NCBI GenBank assembly: GCA_021810525.1
Contig: JAJZIP010000015.1
Coordinates: 1-33,494 of the forward strand
Source: Actinomycetes bacterium
GTDB taxonomy: Bacteria > Actinomycetota > Acidimicrobiia > Acidimicrobiales > Acidimicrobiaceae
Direction: 5' to 3'
Length of the DNA stretch: 33,494 bases
The number at the start of each line of letters is the position of its first letter. Position 1 is the stretch's first letter. The notes beneath the pieces are model-generated. The model was not told the origin of the DNA. It saw only the letters and a list, made by a program, of their open reading frames with translations, and did no database searches. This document shows positions 1 to 8,445 of this stretch, one piece after another. Position numbers and translations under genes: made by a program.

Positions 1-620
1 ATCGTCAACGGAGCGAGGCACAAGAACTCCTCGAGCGTGGAAAGACAAGGAAAGATCGTTCAGCGCTTGAATCAGAGGTGAAAAAGATCCTGAGCCCCCG
101 CTGGTGCAAGCGGGTGATCACATGAAACCTCGCCGGAAACAGTCCAACTGAGTTCCGGTTGGCTTTTGCTATTGACGAAGTAGCCCTAAAGGCGCTTGAA
201 GACGAACTGTTCGCTAAGCGCCTCTTATTCACCGATCGCAACGACTGGACAGTTGCCAGAGTTATAAGCGCCTATCGTTCCCAGTCTCATGTCGAGGCAA
301 ACTTCCGGCAGATGAAAGACCCGTCAGTTGTCTCGCTCTCCCCGATGTTTCATTGGACAGATCAGAAGATCCGAGTGCATGTCTTCTACTGCGTGCTGGC
401 GCTCGTTGTTGCCAGGCTTATGACTCGTTAAGCCAAAAGACAGGCCTTTCCATGAGCGTGCGGGAACTGCTTGATATACTCGCCGGAATAGATGAGACTG
501 TCCTGCAATTCAAAGCTTAGCGTGGGCGTCGGAGCGCTCGACGCATGATCAGTGAAATCGACCCCAGTCAGCGTAAGCTCTACGACCTTTTCGGTCTCGA
601 TGCCTACGCCCCGAAGCGAC
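1..620 (+). pseudogene. IS1634-type transposase remnant (C-terminal part, several disruptions)
   Basis: The conceptual product resembles the C-terminal half of IS1634-family DDE transposases: a segment ending SEVKKILSPRW, then YRSQSHVEANFRQMKDP, FHWTDQKIRVHVFYCVLAL and, near the end, SMSVRELLDILAGIDET and LYDLFGLDAYAP, all in the order usual for the family. The reading frame is broken: an in-frame TGA at 123-125, a TAA at 429-431 with a frame change just after it, and a TAG near 520 in the second frame. The element begins outside the window, so its 5' half and left inverted repeat cannot be seen, and I could not locate a right terminal repeat. It is therefore a dead insertion-sequence fragment. 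Assignment rests on remembered family motifs, not on a search. Confidence 0.75.
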
Positions 621-719
621 GAGTTAGGTACTACAAAACTGGAGTACAAATACCATGGCTGACATGGAAGAATCTCAGCTCATCACTAGCCAACCAGGAA
701 AGTCCCGCTAGCTGATCTC

Positions 720-1270
720 TCAGCACTCATTGGCGTTCCTCTCTTTTCGGTGATGCATTGATGAAGCAGGGGCCCTTCGCTCTGGTTGGGTTATGTTGTC
801 CCAACCGCCGTCACTAATGTGACCCCCTCCGACTCTCCCTCTTGGCCACCCATCACTTCCCGGGAGCACCGGTAGTAGATGGGCTCTTTCCTGACCTTTC
901 GCAGACTCAGGGCCAAGTAGGACCTCTCCGGGTCCCACGACAACTTTCTGTACGTCTACTTCCCCTACGCCGGAGGGTTCTTCGACACCGGCTCCGGATT
1001 CCCTAATGTCTTCCATGGCCTTCGCCAAATTCCGACAGGCTCGGCTCCCTCTATGTTCTTGCTCTCGCAGAATTCGCATTATGCTGCGGACCTCATATTT
1101 GATCCGCCCGGCTTCGACCCAGGCATCTTTACCTAAACCGGAGGTTTCACTACCAAGGACTCTGGCGTCTCCTTGGACCAGACTTACACCGGTTAGCTAT
1201 CGTGAGCTTGTAGTTCAGTTACGTCACTTTTACCTCCTTGTACTTATGACGCCCGATCTACTGGACGCAC
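720..1270 (-). mobile_element. Group II intron 5' fragment (ribozyme domains before the ORF), RT missing
   Basis: Read on the minus strand, the segment starts with GTGCG (1270 to 1266), the group II intron 5' consensus. It continues with blocks I recognise from bacterial introns that carry LtrA-type reverse transcriptases, including a CCCATC/GATGGG stem (849-854 with 878-883) around CTACTACCGGTGCTC and a GGGAGAGTCGGAGG block. It reaches GAACGCC followed by an ATG (730-728), where the reverse transcriptase normally begins, but that frame stops after 14 codons (TAG at 688-686). No RT, domain V or domain VI follows; instead the decayed transposase remnant lies there. The fragment is thus a 3'-truncated, immobile intron piece. 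The 119-codon frame inside it is not a gene. The exact 3' break point cannot be placed. Confidence 0.7.
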
Positions 1271-1379
1271 CGGAAAATGGGACTAGCAAATATACCCGAG
1301 TGACGACTTCTCGGGGATCGAAGAAATTGCCGTAGATACGGCGGCTCCCAACCGATCGGAGCGACCGGGCGCGACTCCG

Positions 1380-2402
1380 TTATGAGGTCCCCTGAGTATC
1401 TTTGTCAGATCCTTCTGAGCCACCAGAGTCCGTATCAGGCCGACCATTACTGACTAGTTCAAAGGTACCGTCCTTGGCCGCCGGCCGATCTTGGCCTTCT
1501 GCAGTCGGTGCGGAGAACTGCTCTGCCAAATTCCTGACGCCCGCAAACAGATTTGTCAGCTCCATCGGAAGGACGAACTTGGTTGAAGGCGCACTCGCCA
1601 TCTGCCTGAGAGCATCTAGGTACTGCAGAACCATAGTATTTGGACCGGCGGCACCGGCTGATGCCGTGATCTCATCCAAGGCCTTTGCCAAACCCTGCGC
1701 CCGAAGCACAGCCGCCTGGCGCTCGCCTTCGGCAGCTAGGATTGCGCCTTGCCTGTCGCCCTCCGCGGCTAGAATTGCCGACTGTTTCTGGCCCTCCGCC
1801 ACTGTGATGGCTGCCTGGCGCTGTCCTTCTGATTCAGTGACGACGGCCCGGCGAGTCCGCTCAGCAGACATCTGACGGGTCATGGCGTCCTGAACTTGGG
1901 GCGGAGGGTTGATCTCCCGCACCTCGACGTTGGTCACTTTGACACCCCAGCGTTCGGTAACATCATCAAGCTTGGTTCGAAGAGCGTTGTTCATGTCCTC
2001 CCGCTTTGACAATACGTCATCTAGGCTCATCTCTCCGACAACACTGCGCAGGGTTGTGGCGGCAATATTGAGCGCTGCGCCGGAAAAGTCCCGCACCTGC
2101 ACCACCGACATCACCGGATCAAGTACTTTGTAGAACATTATGAAATCAATCGAGATCGAGGCGTTGTCTTTCGTTATCGCCGTCTGATGCGGAATCTCCA
2201 AGAAGAGTTCGCGCAGATCGACAAGGGAGATCCTGTCGGTGATCGGGTTTATGAATATCAGTCCGGGGCCCTTTGCTCCAACAGCTCGTCCAAGCCGGAA
2301 CAGCACCACGCGCTGATACTCCCTGATGATACGAATCGATCTCGAGGCTACCAGCACGATGATCGCCAGCACTGCCACTACTATCCCCAGTAATACGATC
2401 AT
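1380..2402 (-). CDS. SPFH-domain slipin/stomatin-like membrane protein
   Basis: A 340-residue protein with an N-terminal hydrophobic segment (about residues 2-20), then the SPFH/band-7 domain containing YQRVVLFRLGR, GPGLIFINP and the VxxVEVREINPP-type block, and a helical tail with imperfect AEGQ/AEGD/AEGERQ repeats typical of stomatins and slipins. The acidic, low-complexity C-terminus (about residues 305-340) is probably disordered. Such proteins form membrane-anchored oligomers that organise membrane microdomains or assist proteases. The ATG at 2402 overlaps the NfeD stop by four bases, and GGGGGAG lies just upstream, so the two are translationally coupled. Slipin plus NfeD is a classic operon pair. 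The specific physiological role is unknown. Confidence 0.9.
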   Translation of the reverse strand: MIVLLGIVVAVLAIIVLVASRSIRIIREYQRVVLFRLGRAVGAKGPGLIFINPITDRISLVDLRELFLEIPHQTAITKDNASISIDFIMFYKVLDPVMSVVQVRDFSGAALNIAATTLRSVVGEMSLDDVLSKREDMNNALRTKLDDVTERWGVKVTNVEVREINPPPQVQDAMTRQMSAERTRRAVVTESEGQRQAAITVAEGQKQSAILAAEGDRQGAILAAEGERQAAVLRAQGLAKALDEITASAGAAGPNTMVLQYLDALRQMASAPSTKFVLPMELTNLFAGVRNLAEQFSAPTAEGQDRPAAKDGTFELVSNGRPDTDSGGSEGSDKDTQGTS

Positions 2403-2884
2403 GCTTTCTTCTCCCCCTCGATATTTTGGGACAGTTCCGGGTTTGCCCAGACCTTGAGCCGAAGCCCGTCGATCTCAGAAACATATACTTCGACTCCGGC
2501 CTTCACGGTGCCTGAAAGCGACTCGGCCGACCAAGTCTCGCCCAGGATCCTCACTGTGCCGACAGGCGTCAGATCAGTCAGTGCAACACCAGGTGAGTAG
2601 AGCATTTTCGCAATAAGGCTGGCCGACCCTAACCTCTTGAAATCCTTGACTGCCCGGATTCCAAAACCGAGAATGGCAGATGAAAGCAAGACAATCCCTA
2701 TCAAAATGCCCAGCGAAAGACTTTGGGATGCGACATTGGCAATAAAGACGATGTCGACAATTAATACGACCGCGGCGACCACGCCAATTGCGCCTGAAGC
2801 AACCAGGCCGTGCGGACCTAAGTGGAGACTCAAAGCTGCAGCCACCGCTATTACCGCCAAGAGGATCAATGAGGCTACTACCAC
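2399..2884 (-). CDS. NfeD-family membrane protein
   Basis: A 161-residue protein with about four hydrophobic helices in residues 1-85 followed by a C-terminal OB-fold-like domain (about 90-155) with the family pattern of a Gly-Thr-Val-Arg strand, a GETWSAES-like turn and a closing VSEIDGLRLKVW strand. It lacks the N-terminal ClpP-like protease domain of long NfeD proteins, so it is a short NfeD (NfeD1b type). The GTG start at 2884 has AGGAGG four bases upstream. It is the first gene of a two-gene minus-strand operon with the slipin; NfeD proteins are thought to interact physically with their SPFH partners. Confidence 0.85.
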   Translation of the reverse strand: MVVASLILLAVIAVAAALSLHLGPHGLVASGAIGVVAAVVLIVDIVFIANVASQSLSLGILIGIVLLSSAILGFGIRAVKDFKRLGSASLIAKMLYSPGVALTDLTPVGTVRILGETWSAESLSGTVKAGVEVYVSEIDGLRLKVWANPELSQNIEGEKKA

Positions 2885-2990
2885 TGTGCCTCCTCGTTTC
2901 TAATCTGCTTCCAGCTTACAGCGCTAAATGATCGAAGTAACAGCAAGGACGTTGTTTGGCACGTAATTGCCGTGATCAGCTCTCTGTAAT

Positions 2991-3023
2991 CAGGCGTCTT
3001 TACCTTTTCCAATTTGACGCCTG
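2991..3023. repeat. 8-bp perfect inverted repeat with T-rich loop
   Basis: CAGGCGTC (2991-2998) and GACGCCTG (3016-3023) are exact reverse complements separated by 17 pyrimidine-rich bases. It lies about 107-139 bases upstream of the NfeD start. It could be a stem-loop in the leader or an operator; function unknown. Confidence 0.5.
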
Positions 3024-3220
3024 GTACGAGTCCACAACAATCATTATCACATATGCTCGTGCGAGCAGCGTGTTCACCGGAGATGAGGTCCAGCGACATA
3101 ATTCTGGGGTCTGGCCTTATACCATCGGCCCCTGGGCAGAAGGAGTGCATCTGGCCAGGGATGGATCGCAAAAGTAGCCAACTCCACTGACTCCCCCCAA
3201 CCACTGGAGCACCTTGTTGC

Positions 3221-3280
3221 CAAGATGCTTTGGGTGAGCCTAACTAAGCTGTCCGAAGGCTTGAAGAATGAAGCATCTTG
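3221..3280. repeat. Long stem-loop element with 10-bp outer stem
   Basis: CAAGATGCTT (3221-3230) is the exact reverse complement of AAGCATCTTG (3271-3280). The 40-base interior contains a second nested pair, AGCCT/AGGCT, so one 60-base stem-loop with an internal bulge can form. No gene overlaps it. It could be a small RNA, a leader structure or a remnant of a miniature transposon. Confidence 0.5.
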
Positions 3281-3396
3281 TGTCTTTGACCAAATAGCCG
3301 ACATGACAGCGAAAATTCAGCTCGACAACCAACGTTGAATGAACTTGGCAAGTGCAGGCTGTCCCGTGACAAGCTGAGCCAGCCAACAAAGCCCAG

Positions 3397-3409
3397 GCCG
3401 GGCCCCGGC
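3397..3409. repeat. GC-rich palindrome
   Basis: GCCGGGCCCCGGC is a perfect palindrome around a single central base. It lies about 150 bases upstream of the aldose epimerase gene and may be a protein-binding site; no partner regulator is visible. Confidence 0.35.
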
Positions 3410-3560
3410 TTGTATCGGGTTCCCACGAATGTTAGCCTGAACTCCCAGCAGCTCCGGTTGAATCAATAGAGGCCGCTCTGCGACATCGTTGCTCCCCCAG
3501 AGTTCGGCGTTGCCAATTCGAGCGGTTTCTTTTAACGATTTCTGGGAGTAGGGAGCGACA

Positions 3561-4475
3561 TTGGATACAAGTCCGTCGGGCCAGCAAGTCGAGGTAAGCT
3601 GGGAAAATCAGCGAGCCATTGTAGTCGAGGTGGGCGGTGGAATCCGTCTCTACGAGGTCGGTGGTAGACCCGTCCTGGACCCATACCCGATCGACGCTGT
3701 TTGTGACGGCGCCCACGGCACCCCGCTCATTCCATGGCCGAATCGCCTGAAGGACGGGCAATACTACTTCGACGGGAATAAATACCAGGTGGCAATCACA
3801 GAGCCCCAAAAAAATAACGCGATCCACGGTTTGCTTCGTTGGCGCCCTTGGCAGATCGTGCGCCAATCGGCGGCTTCGGTGACTATGGGAATACGACTTT
3901 TTCCTATGCAAGGTTATCCCTTCCTCCTCGACGTGACCGTGGAGTATGCTCTCGGAGCTGAAGGGCTCAAGGTGACGACGACAGCCACTAACGCCGGAAT
4001 ACACGCCTGTCCCTACGGTGCCGGACAGCACCCGTATCTCTCCCCTGGTGTCGGACTGGTCGACGAGTGCACGCTGCAACTTGAGGCTGCCACCCGCATC
4101 CTTACCGACGACGAACGTCAGCTGCCCATCGGCACTGAATCTGTGGAGGGAACAGCCTACGACTTTCACCAAGCCAGGCCCATCGGATCTCAGCACCTCG
4201 ATTTCGCATTCACCGACCTCACCCGGGACCTTCAAGGCCTGGCCTGGGCTCGTCTTTGTGGGGCCGATGGACAAAGCGCAGAACTCTGGGTGGACGAGAG
4301 CTATCCGATTATCGAACTCTATACCGGCGATACTCTGGCCCCGGATAGGCGACGCAAAGGGCTCGGCGCCGAACCCATGACTTGCCCTCCCAATGCCTTC
4401 CAAAGTGGTAACGGCCTTAGGAGGCTGGAACCGGGTGAGAGCATGGTCACGACCTGGGGAGCACGACTCATATGA
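3561..4475 (+). CDS. Aldose 1-epimerase (galactose mutarotase-like)
   Basis: A 304-residue protein of the aldose 1-epimerase/galactose-mutarotase superfamily, which interconverts alpha and beta anomers of hexoses. Visible family landmarks are the Asn-Ala-Ile-His-Gly block (His89), GQHPYLSPG (His157, catalytic acid position) and GAEPMTCPPNAF near the C-terminus, where Glu271 should be the catalytic base. I chose the TTG at 3561 because a purine-rich GGGAGTAGGGAG site lies just upstream; no better ATG keeps the N-terminal strand. The stop overlaps the zwf start (ATGA, 4472-4475). Supplying beta-glucose or beta-glucose 6-phosphate to the dehydrogenase is a plausible role, as zwf enzymes use the beta anomer. 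Free-sugar versus phosphosugar specificity cannot be decided here. Confidence 0.85.
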   Translation: MDTSPSGQQVEVSWENQRAIVVEVGGGIRLYEVGGRPVLDPYPIDAVCDGAHGTPLIPWPNRLKDGQYYFDGNKYQVAITEPQKNNAIHGLLRWRPWQIVRQSAASVTMGIRLFPMQGYPFLLDVTVEYALGAEGLKVTTTATNAGIHACPYGAGQHPYLSPGVGLVDECTLQLEAATRILTDDERQLPIGTESVEGTAYDFHQARPIGSQHLDFAFTDLTRDLQGLAWARLCGADGQSAELWVDESYPIIELYTGDTLAPDRRRKGLGAEPMTCPPNAFQSGNGLRRLEPGESMVTTWGARLI

Positions 4476-5887
4476 GCAGTATCTCGTCGAACCGAGCGGA
4501 TGCCATGGTCATCTTTGGCATTAGCGGAGACCTTGCGAAAAAGATGACTTTCCATTCCCTCTACCGGCTCGAAATTGCCGGTCGGCTGGACTGCCCGATC
4601 ATCGGCGTTGCCATGGAGCAGTGGACCGCCGATCAGCTCCGCGATTCGGTGCGGGCAGCTCTTGATGCGACAGGCGAAAAGGTGAGCAACGAGATCTTCA
4701 ATCGACTGGCACGTCGGCTCAGTTATGTGCAAGGGGACTTAACTGACCCCTCCACTTACGAGACGCTGGCAAAACAATTGAAGCCGAATTCCCAGACGCT
4801 GTTCTACCTGGAGGTTCCGCCGACACTGTTCGCATCGGTTGTCGCTGGGCTTGTCCAGGCAAATATCTCTAAAAGGGCTATGGTAATGATCGAGAAGCCA
4901 TTTGGTCACGATCTCGCTTCTGCCCGTGCCCTCAACGGTGACCTGCACAAACTGCTCGCTGAGGAGCAGATCCTTCGAATCGACCACTTCTTGGGTAAGC
5001 AGCCGGTTCTGGATATCTCATTCCTGCGCTTTGCCAACACGCTTCTCGAGCCGGTATGGAATCGCGATCATGTGGCCGCAGTTCAGATCACCCTGGCTGA
5101 GAACTTCGGAGTGGAGGATCGTGGCGCGTTCTACGATCCGGTCGGAGCGCTTCGAGACGTGGTCCAGAACCACCTCATGCAAGTGCTCGCCCTGATCGCC
5201 ATGGAGCCACCGGTTGAGGCGGGCTACCGAGCGCTTTGGGACAGGAAAGTCGATGTCTTCCGAGCAATGGCGGACGTCGATCCCGCGAGCAGTGTGCGGG
5301 GTCAGTACATTGGGTACAAGAAGGTTCCCGGCGTGAATAGCAATTCGACCACCGAGACCTACGTAGCACTTCGTCTTGCGGTGGAGAATTGGCGCTGGTC
5401 CGGCGTGCCCTTCTTCCTCCGGGCCGGCAAGGCATTAGCTGCGACGGCCACTGAGGTCAGGTTGATATTTCGTCGGCCCCCCCGTCTGGCTTTCCTGGAC
5501 GCAGAGCGCAACGCCGATCAGAACCAGCTGATAATCAATATCGACCCTGATCCTGGACTGCGACTGGTCATGTTGTCCAAGGGTCCAGAGGGTATGGCGT
5601 CTAAAAGCGTGCACATGGACCTCCCCTTCGCAGCCGAGCTAGGCAGACCCCCTGAACCCTACGAGCGCCTGCTCTATGACGCGCTGATCGGCGATTATTC
5701 ACTGTTCACACGTGAGGACGTGATTGAAGAGACCTGGCGGGTTCTCCAACCGTTGGTAAGTCAACCTCGGGCCCCATTGCCCTACCCAAGCGGGTCGTGG
5801 GGCCCTCCCCAGGCTAATGACCTCCTCCGAGGCCATCCTCCATGGCGGATTCCTTGGCTTCCCAACACTGGAGACGCTTACACATGA
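4472..5887 (+). CDS. zwf: Glucose-6-phosphate 1-dehydrogenase
   Basis: A 471-residue enzyme that oxidises glucose 6-phosphate to 6-phosphogluconolactone, the first step of the oxidative pentose phosphate pathway. The N-terminal nucleotide-binding motif GISGDLAKK is at residues 16-24. The substrate-binding signature RIDHFLGK is at 169-176, and the catalytic histidine is expected at His234 in VVQNHLMQ. Length is slightly under the usual ~490-510. It is coupled to the epimerase by a four-base overlap and followed after 80 bases by gnd. The usual actinobacterial partner opcA and the lactonase pgl are both absent from this cluster, so lactone hydrolysis must be spontaneous, encoded elsewhere, or done by another protein. 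Confidence 0.95.
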   Translation: MSSISSNRADAMVIFGISGDLAKKMTFHSLYRLEIAGRLDCPIIGVAMEQWTADQLRDSVRAALDATGEKVSNEIFNRLARRLSYVQGDLTDPSTYETLAKQLKPNSQTLFYLEVPPTLFASVVAGLVQANISKRAMVMIEKPFGHDLASARALNGDLHKLLAEEQILRIDHFLGKQPVLDISFLRFANTLLEPVWNRDHVAAVQITLAENFGVEDRGAFYDPVGALRDVVQNHLMQVLALIAMEPPVEAGYRALWDRKVDVFRAMADVDPASSVRGQYIGYKKVPGVNSNSTTETYVALRLAVENWRWSGVPFFLRAGKALAATATEVRLIFRRPPRLAFLDAERNADQNQLIINIDPDPGLRLVMLSKGPEGMASKSVHMDLPFAAELGRPPEPYERLLYDALIGDYSLFTREDVIEETWRVLQPLVSQPRAPLPYPSGSWGPPQANDLLRGHPPWRIPWLPNTGDAYT

Positions 5888-5967
5888 CTTGGCTCAGCTC
5901 ACGCTGGTAAGGACAGAGGAGGCTTCATCCGCGACCATCTGCAGAAACAATCAAAGGAGAGCAGATA

Positions 5968-7035
5968 ATGACTACAGATAACCCTATGCAGATTGGTATG
6001 GTCGGGCTCGGGCGGATGGGAGAGGACATCGCTCGCCGTCTTATTCGTTATGGCCACAGGTGTGTGGTCTTTGATGTAGATGACGATGCCATGGAGAGGC
6101 TCGAGAAGGACGGCGCAACCGGAGCCGGCTCGATAGCCGACTTAGGAGACAAACTCTCGAAGCCCAGGGAGGTTTGGGTGATGGTGCCGTCTGGAGATAC
6201 AACCGGCAAGGTAATCGAAGAAGCGGCCTCTCACATGGAACGAGGAGACATGATTATCGACGGCGGCAACTCCTGCTATCGCGATGACATCGCCCGCGCC
6301 AAATCGCTTTCCGGGCAGGGTGTCCACCTGGTCGACTGCGGGACAAGCGGCAGAGTATGGGGGATTGACGGCGGCTACTGTCTCATGATCGGTGGTGACC
6401 CAAAAAGCGTTGAACACCTCGAACCCATCTTTTCCACTATTGCGCCCGGCATCGATTCGGCTACCGGGACCCCGGGCAGAACAGGCGATACCGACTCTGC
6501 CGAGCACGAATTCTTGCACTGTGGTTCCAACGGCGCCGGGCACGTCGTGAAGATGGTGCACAACGGTATTGAATACGGCATGATGGCAGCATTTTCTGAA
6601 GAGTTCAATATTTTGGCCAATGCAAATGCTGGCAAACGAAAGTCAGAGTCTGATGCCGAGACCGCTCCTATGGAGGAGCCACAGCTTTACCAGTTCGACA
6701 TCGACACCACTGCTTTCGCCGAGGTGTGGCGCCGCAGAAGTGACATCGAGTCCTGGCTACTGGACCCGACCGCCACTACCCTGTTCGAGTCTCCCGGCCT
6801 GGCTGAGTACGCTGGGCGGGTTTCCGACTCCGGCGAAGGACGATGGACTTCCATTGCCGCCTTAGAAGAGCGAGCTCCTTCCCCGTTGCTCACAACTGCC
6901 CTCTACTCTCGCTTCGCCTCATGCGATCTCGATGACTTCTCCAACAAGGTGTGGTCCGCGATGCAGAAGGGTTTCGGAGGCCACGACGAGAAGAAGAAGA
7001 AGAAGAAGGTCTGTGAGGGTGCCCTTGATGACTAA
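5968..7035 (+). CDS. gnd: 6-phosphogluconate dehydrogenase (short type), Lys-rich tail
   Basis: A 355-residue oxidative decarboxylase giving ribulose 5-phosphate and NAD(P)H. The Rossmann motif GLGRMG is at residues 13-18, the GGNS block follows near residue 97, and the catalytic segment GHVVKMVHNGIEYG supplies Lys195, Asn199 and Glu202. It belongs to the shorter form of the family (about 300-340 residues) rather than the ~470-residue form. AAAGGAGAG precedes the ATG. The C-terminus is odd: after FGGHDE, where many homologues end, six AAG codons (6991-7008) give Lys342-347 followed by eight more residues. The last codons overlap the start of the HAD gene by eight bases. Confidence 0.9.
   Translation: MTTDNPMQIGMVGLGRMGEDIARRLIRYGHRCVVFDVDDDAMERLEKDGATGAGSIADLGDKLSKPREVWVMVPSGDTTGKVIEEAASHMERGDMIIDGGNSCYRDDIARAKSLSGQGVHLVDCGTSGRVWGIDGGYCLMIGGDPKSVEHLEPIFSTIAPGIDSATGTPGRTGDTDSAEHEFLHCGSNGAGHVVKMVHNGIEYGMMAAFSEEFNILANANAGKRKSESDAETAPMEEPQLYQFDIDTTAFAEVWRRRSDIESWLLDPTATTLFESPGLAEYAGRVSDSGEGRWTSIAALEERAPSPLLTTALYSRFASCDLDDFSNKVWSAMQKGFGGHDEKKKKKKVCEGALDD
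6991..7008 (+). repeat. (AAG)6 microsatellite at the gnd 3' end
   Basis: Six tandem AAG triplets encode six consecutive lysines just before the gnd stop and sit 19 bases upstream of the HAD start. Because the unit is three bases, slippage changes lysine number without a frameshift; it could also alter the purine-rich stretch in front of the next gene. Confidence 0.8.
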
Positions 7036-7717
7036 CGCGACCCCCACCGCCAAGCCTGCCGTCGTTCTGTTCGACATCGACGAGACCCTCGTTCATACCG
7101 GCGGGTCTGGAACGCGAAGTTGGAAGGCCGCGTTCGACAAGCTTTATGGCATTCCTGCTGACATCGGCGAACACTCTTCGGCGGGTGAAACAGACCCGCA
7201 AGTGGCTGCGGCTACCTTCCGCGCCGTTCTTCACCGCGATCCTAGCGCCGACGAGTTGGGCCGGCTCTACGCCGAGTATCTCCTGCACCTGGCCGCTGAC
7301 ATCGGGGTCTCGGAAGGGTACCGGGTCCTGCCCGGTGCTGAGGAAGTGATTCTAAGCCTCTTGGAGGCCGGGGTAAGGCTCGGACTGGTCTCTGGAGCTA
7401 TGGAAGGTGCGGCGCGCACCAAACTCATGCCGGCCAATCTCAACCGATACTTCGTCTTCGGAGCCTACGGCTCGGACTCACCAGACCGGACCGAGCTTAC
7501 CGGGCTTGCAATTGCAAAAGCCGCTCGGCTGCAGGGAAAACTCGTCCCGAGCGAAGTGTACGTTGTAGGAGACACGCCCCACGACATGGATGCGACCAAT
7601 GCAACGGGTGCTATTTCGGTTGGGGTGGCAAGTGGTCACTACTCGACCGATGAACTTCGAGCTGCCGGTGGCGTTCATGTGCTCTCGTCACTCGAGGACG
7701 GGTTTCCGGGCCTGTGA
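7028..7717 (+). CDS. HAD-superfamily phosphatase
   Basis: A 229-residue haloacid-dehalogenase hydrolase of the phosphoglycolate-phosphatase/beta-phosphoglucomutase-like group. Motif I is FDIDETLV (nucleophile Asp16, acid Asp18), a helical cap lies between roughly residues 25 and 95, motif II Ser is in GLVSGA, and motif IV GDTPHDMDA gives Asp182 and Asp186. The open frame extends 32 codons further upstream inside gnd, but the ATG at 7028 has GAGGG nine bases before it and starts right at the hydrolase fold, so I chose it. The eight-base overlap with gnd predicts coupled translation. The substrate is likely a phosphorylated sugar or phosphoglycolate; position in place of the missing lactonase gene is suggestive only. 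Confidence 0.85.
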   Translation: MTNATPTAKPAVVLFDIDETLVHTGGSGTRSWKAAFDKLYGIPADIGEHSSAGETDPQVAAATFRAVLHRDPSADELGRLYAEYLLHLAADIGVSEGYRVLPGAEEVILSLLEAGVRLGLVSGAMEGAARTKLMPANLNRYFVFGAYGSDSPDRTELTGLAIAKAARLQGKLVPSEVYVVGDTPHDMDATNATGAISVGVASGHYSTDELRAAGGVHVLSSLEDGFPGL

Positions 7718-7797
7718 TGGCTGCGGCAGCAATGCCCCGGTCTCCGATGGCCTACCTGAGCTACCCTCGCTCGCAGGTCAGAGATAGACTTGGCATA

Positions 7798-8445
7798 TCA
7801 ACCATCAACTCGGCGCTGGCTGACGTGACTTCTTCGGCCAACGAAGATGTCATTCACCATCTCAGGTGGAAACAGGCCATGCTCCACCACCCCTGGTATC
7901 GCCGACAGCCGCCGTGCCAGCTCAGCGGGATCGCCAATTGGCCCGAAATACCCAGCGAGAATGCCCCCATCCGGACTTATGGGCGCTTCGGTGAGACGGA
8001 CGTCGCCCAGTTGCCGACATGTGGCGTCGATACCGAACGCCATCAGCTCGAGGGGAATGGGGACCTTAAGAGTGTCCACCAGCTTGTTCGACGAGACGAT
8101 CACAACGTAACGCTCCGCTGCGCCTGCGACGATCTTCTCCCTGGTATGAGCTCCGCCTCCGCCTTTGATGAGCCAGCCATCCGGGTCCACCTGGTCGGCT
8201 CCGTCGATGGCGATATCAAGGCGGTCGATTCCACTAAACGGTTTGACCTTCAGCCCCAGTGCCCGTGCAGTATCAAAGCTCGCCGGCGAAGTGGCTACGC
8301 AGGAGATGTCGAGCTTGCGACGGACGAGCGCAGGTATCAAATAAGCGACGGTAGATCCAGTGCCGAGGCCCACAGTCATGCCGTCTTCTACCAGCTTGGC
8401 CGCAGCTTCAGCGGCGAGGCGCTTTTCAGTTTCGATATATGTCAT
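7798..8445 (-). CDS. rpiA: Ribose-5-phosphate isomerase A
   Basis: A 215-residue isomerase interconverting ribulose 5-phosphate and ribose 5-phosphate. The phosphate-binding loop GLGTGST is at residues 26-32. IDGADQVD, KGGGGA and TREK place Asp81, Asp84, Lys94 and Glu103 at the same numbers as the catalytic residues of E. coli RpiA, which makes the assignment firm. A GTG lies two codons upstream (8451), but GGGAG is five bases before the ATG at 8445 and too close to the GTG, so I prefer the ATG. It is the only member of the sugar-phosphate island on the minus strand, convergent with the HAD gene and divergent from tkt; the 172 bases between it and tkt probably hold both promoters. Confidence 0.95.
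   Translation of the reverse strand: MTYIETEKRLAAEAAAKLVEDGMTVGLGTGSTVAYLIPALVRRKLDISCVATSPASFDTARALGLKVKPFSGIDRLDIAIDGADQVDPDGWLIKGGGGAHTREKIVAGAAERYVVIVSSNKLVDTLKVPIPLELMAFGIDATCRQLGDVRLTEAPISPDGGILAGYFGPIGDPAELARRLSAIPGVVEHGLFPPEMVNDIFVGRRSHVSQRRVDG

Larger units (their letters stand above)
2885..3560. other. Gene-free interval with several inverted repeats
   Basis: No frame in this 676-base interval carries a recognisable domain or a good ribosome site. It separates the divergent slipin/NfeD operon and the sugar-phosphate operon, so both promoters probably lie here, but I could not identify convincing -35/-10 pairs. It contains three notable inverted repeats listed separately (2991-3023, 3221-3280, 3397-3409). 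Confidence 0.5.

Noticed and set aside
720-1079. 119-codon minus-strand frame
   Set aside because: It lies inside the group II intron ribozyme region and is not protein-like.
3432-4403. 323-codon minus-strand frame over the epimerase gene
   Set aside because: Shadow frame of a real gene with clear family motifs on the other strand.
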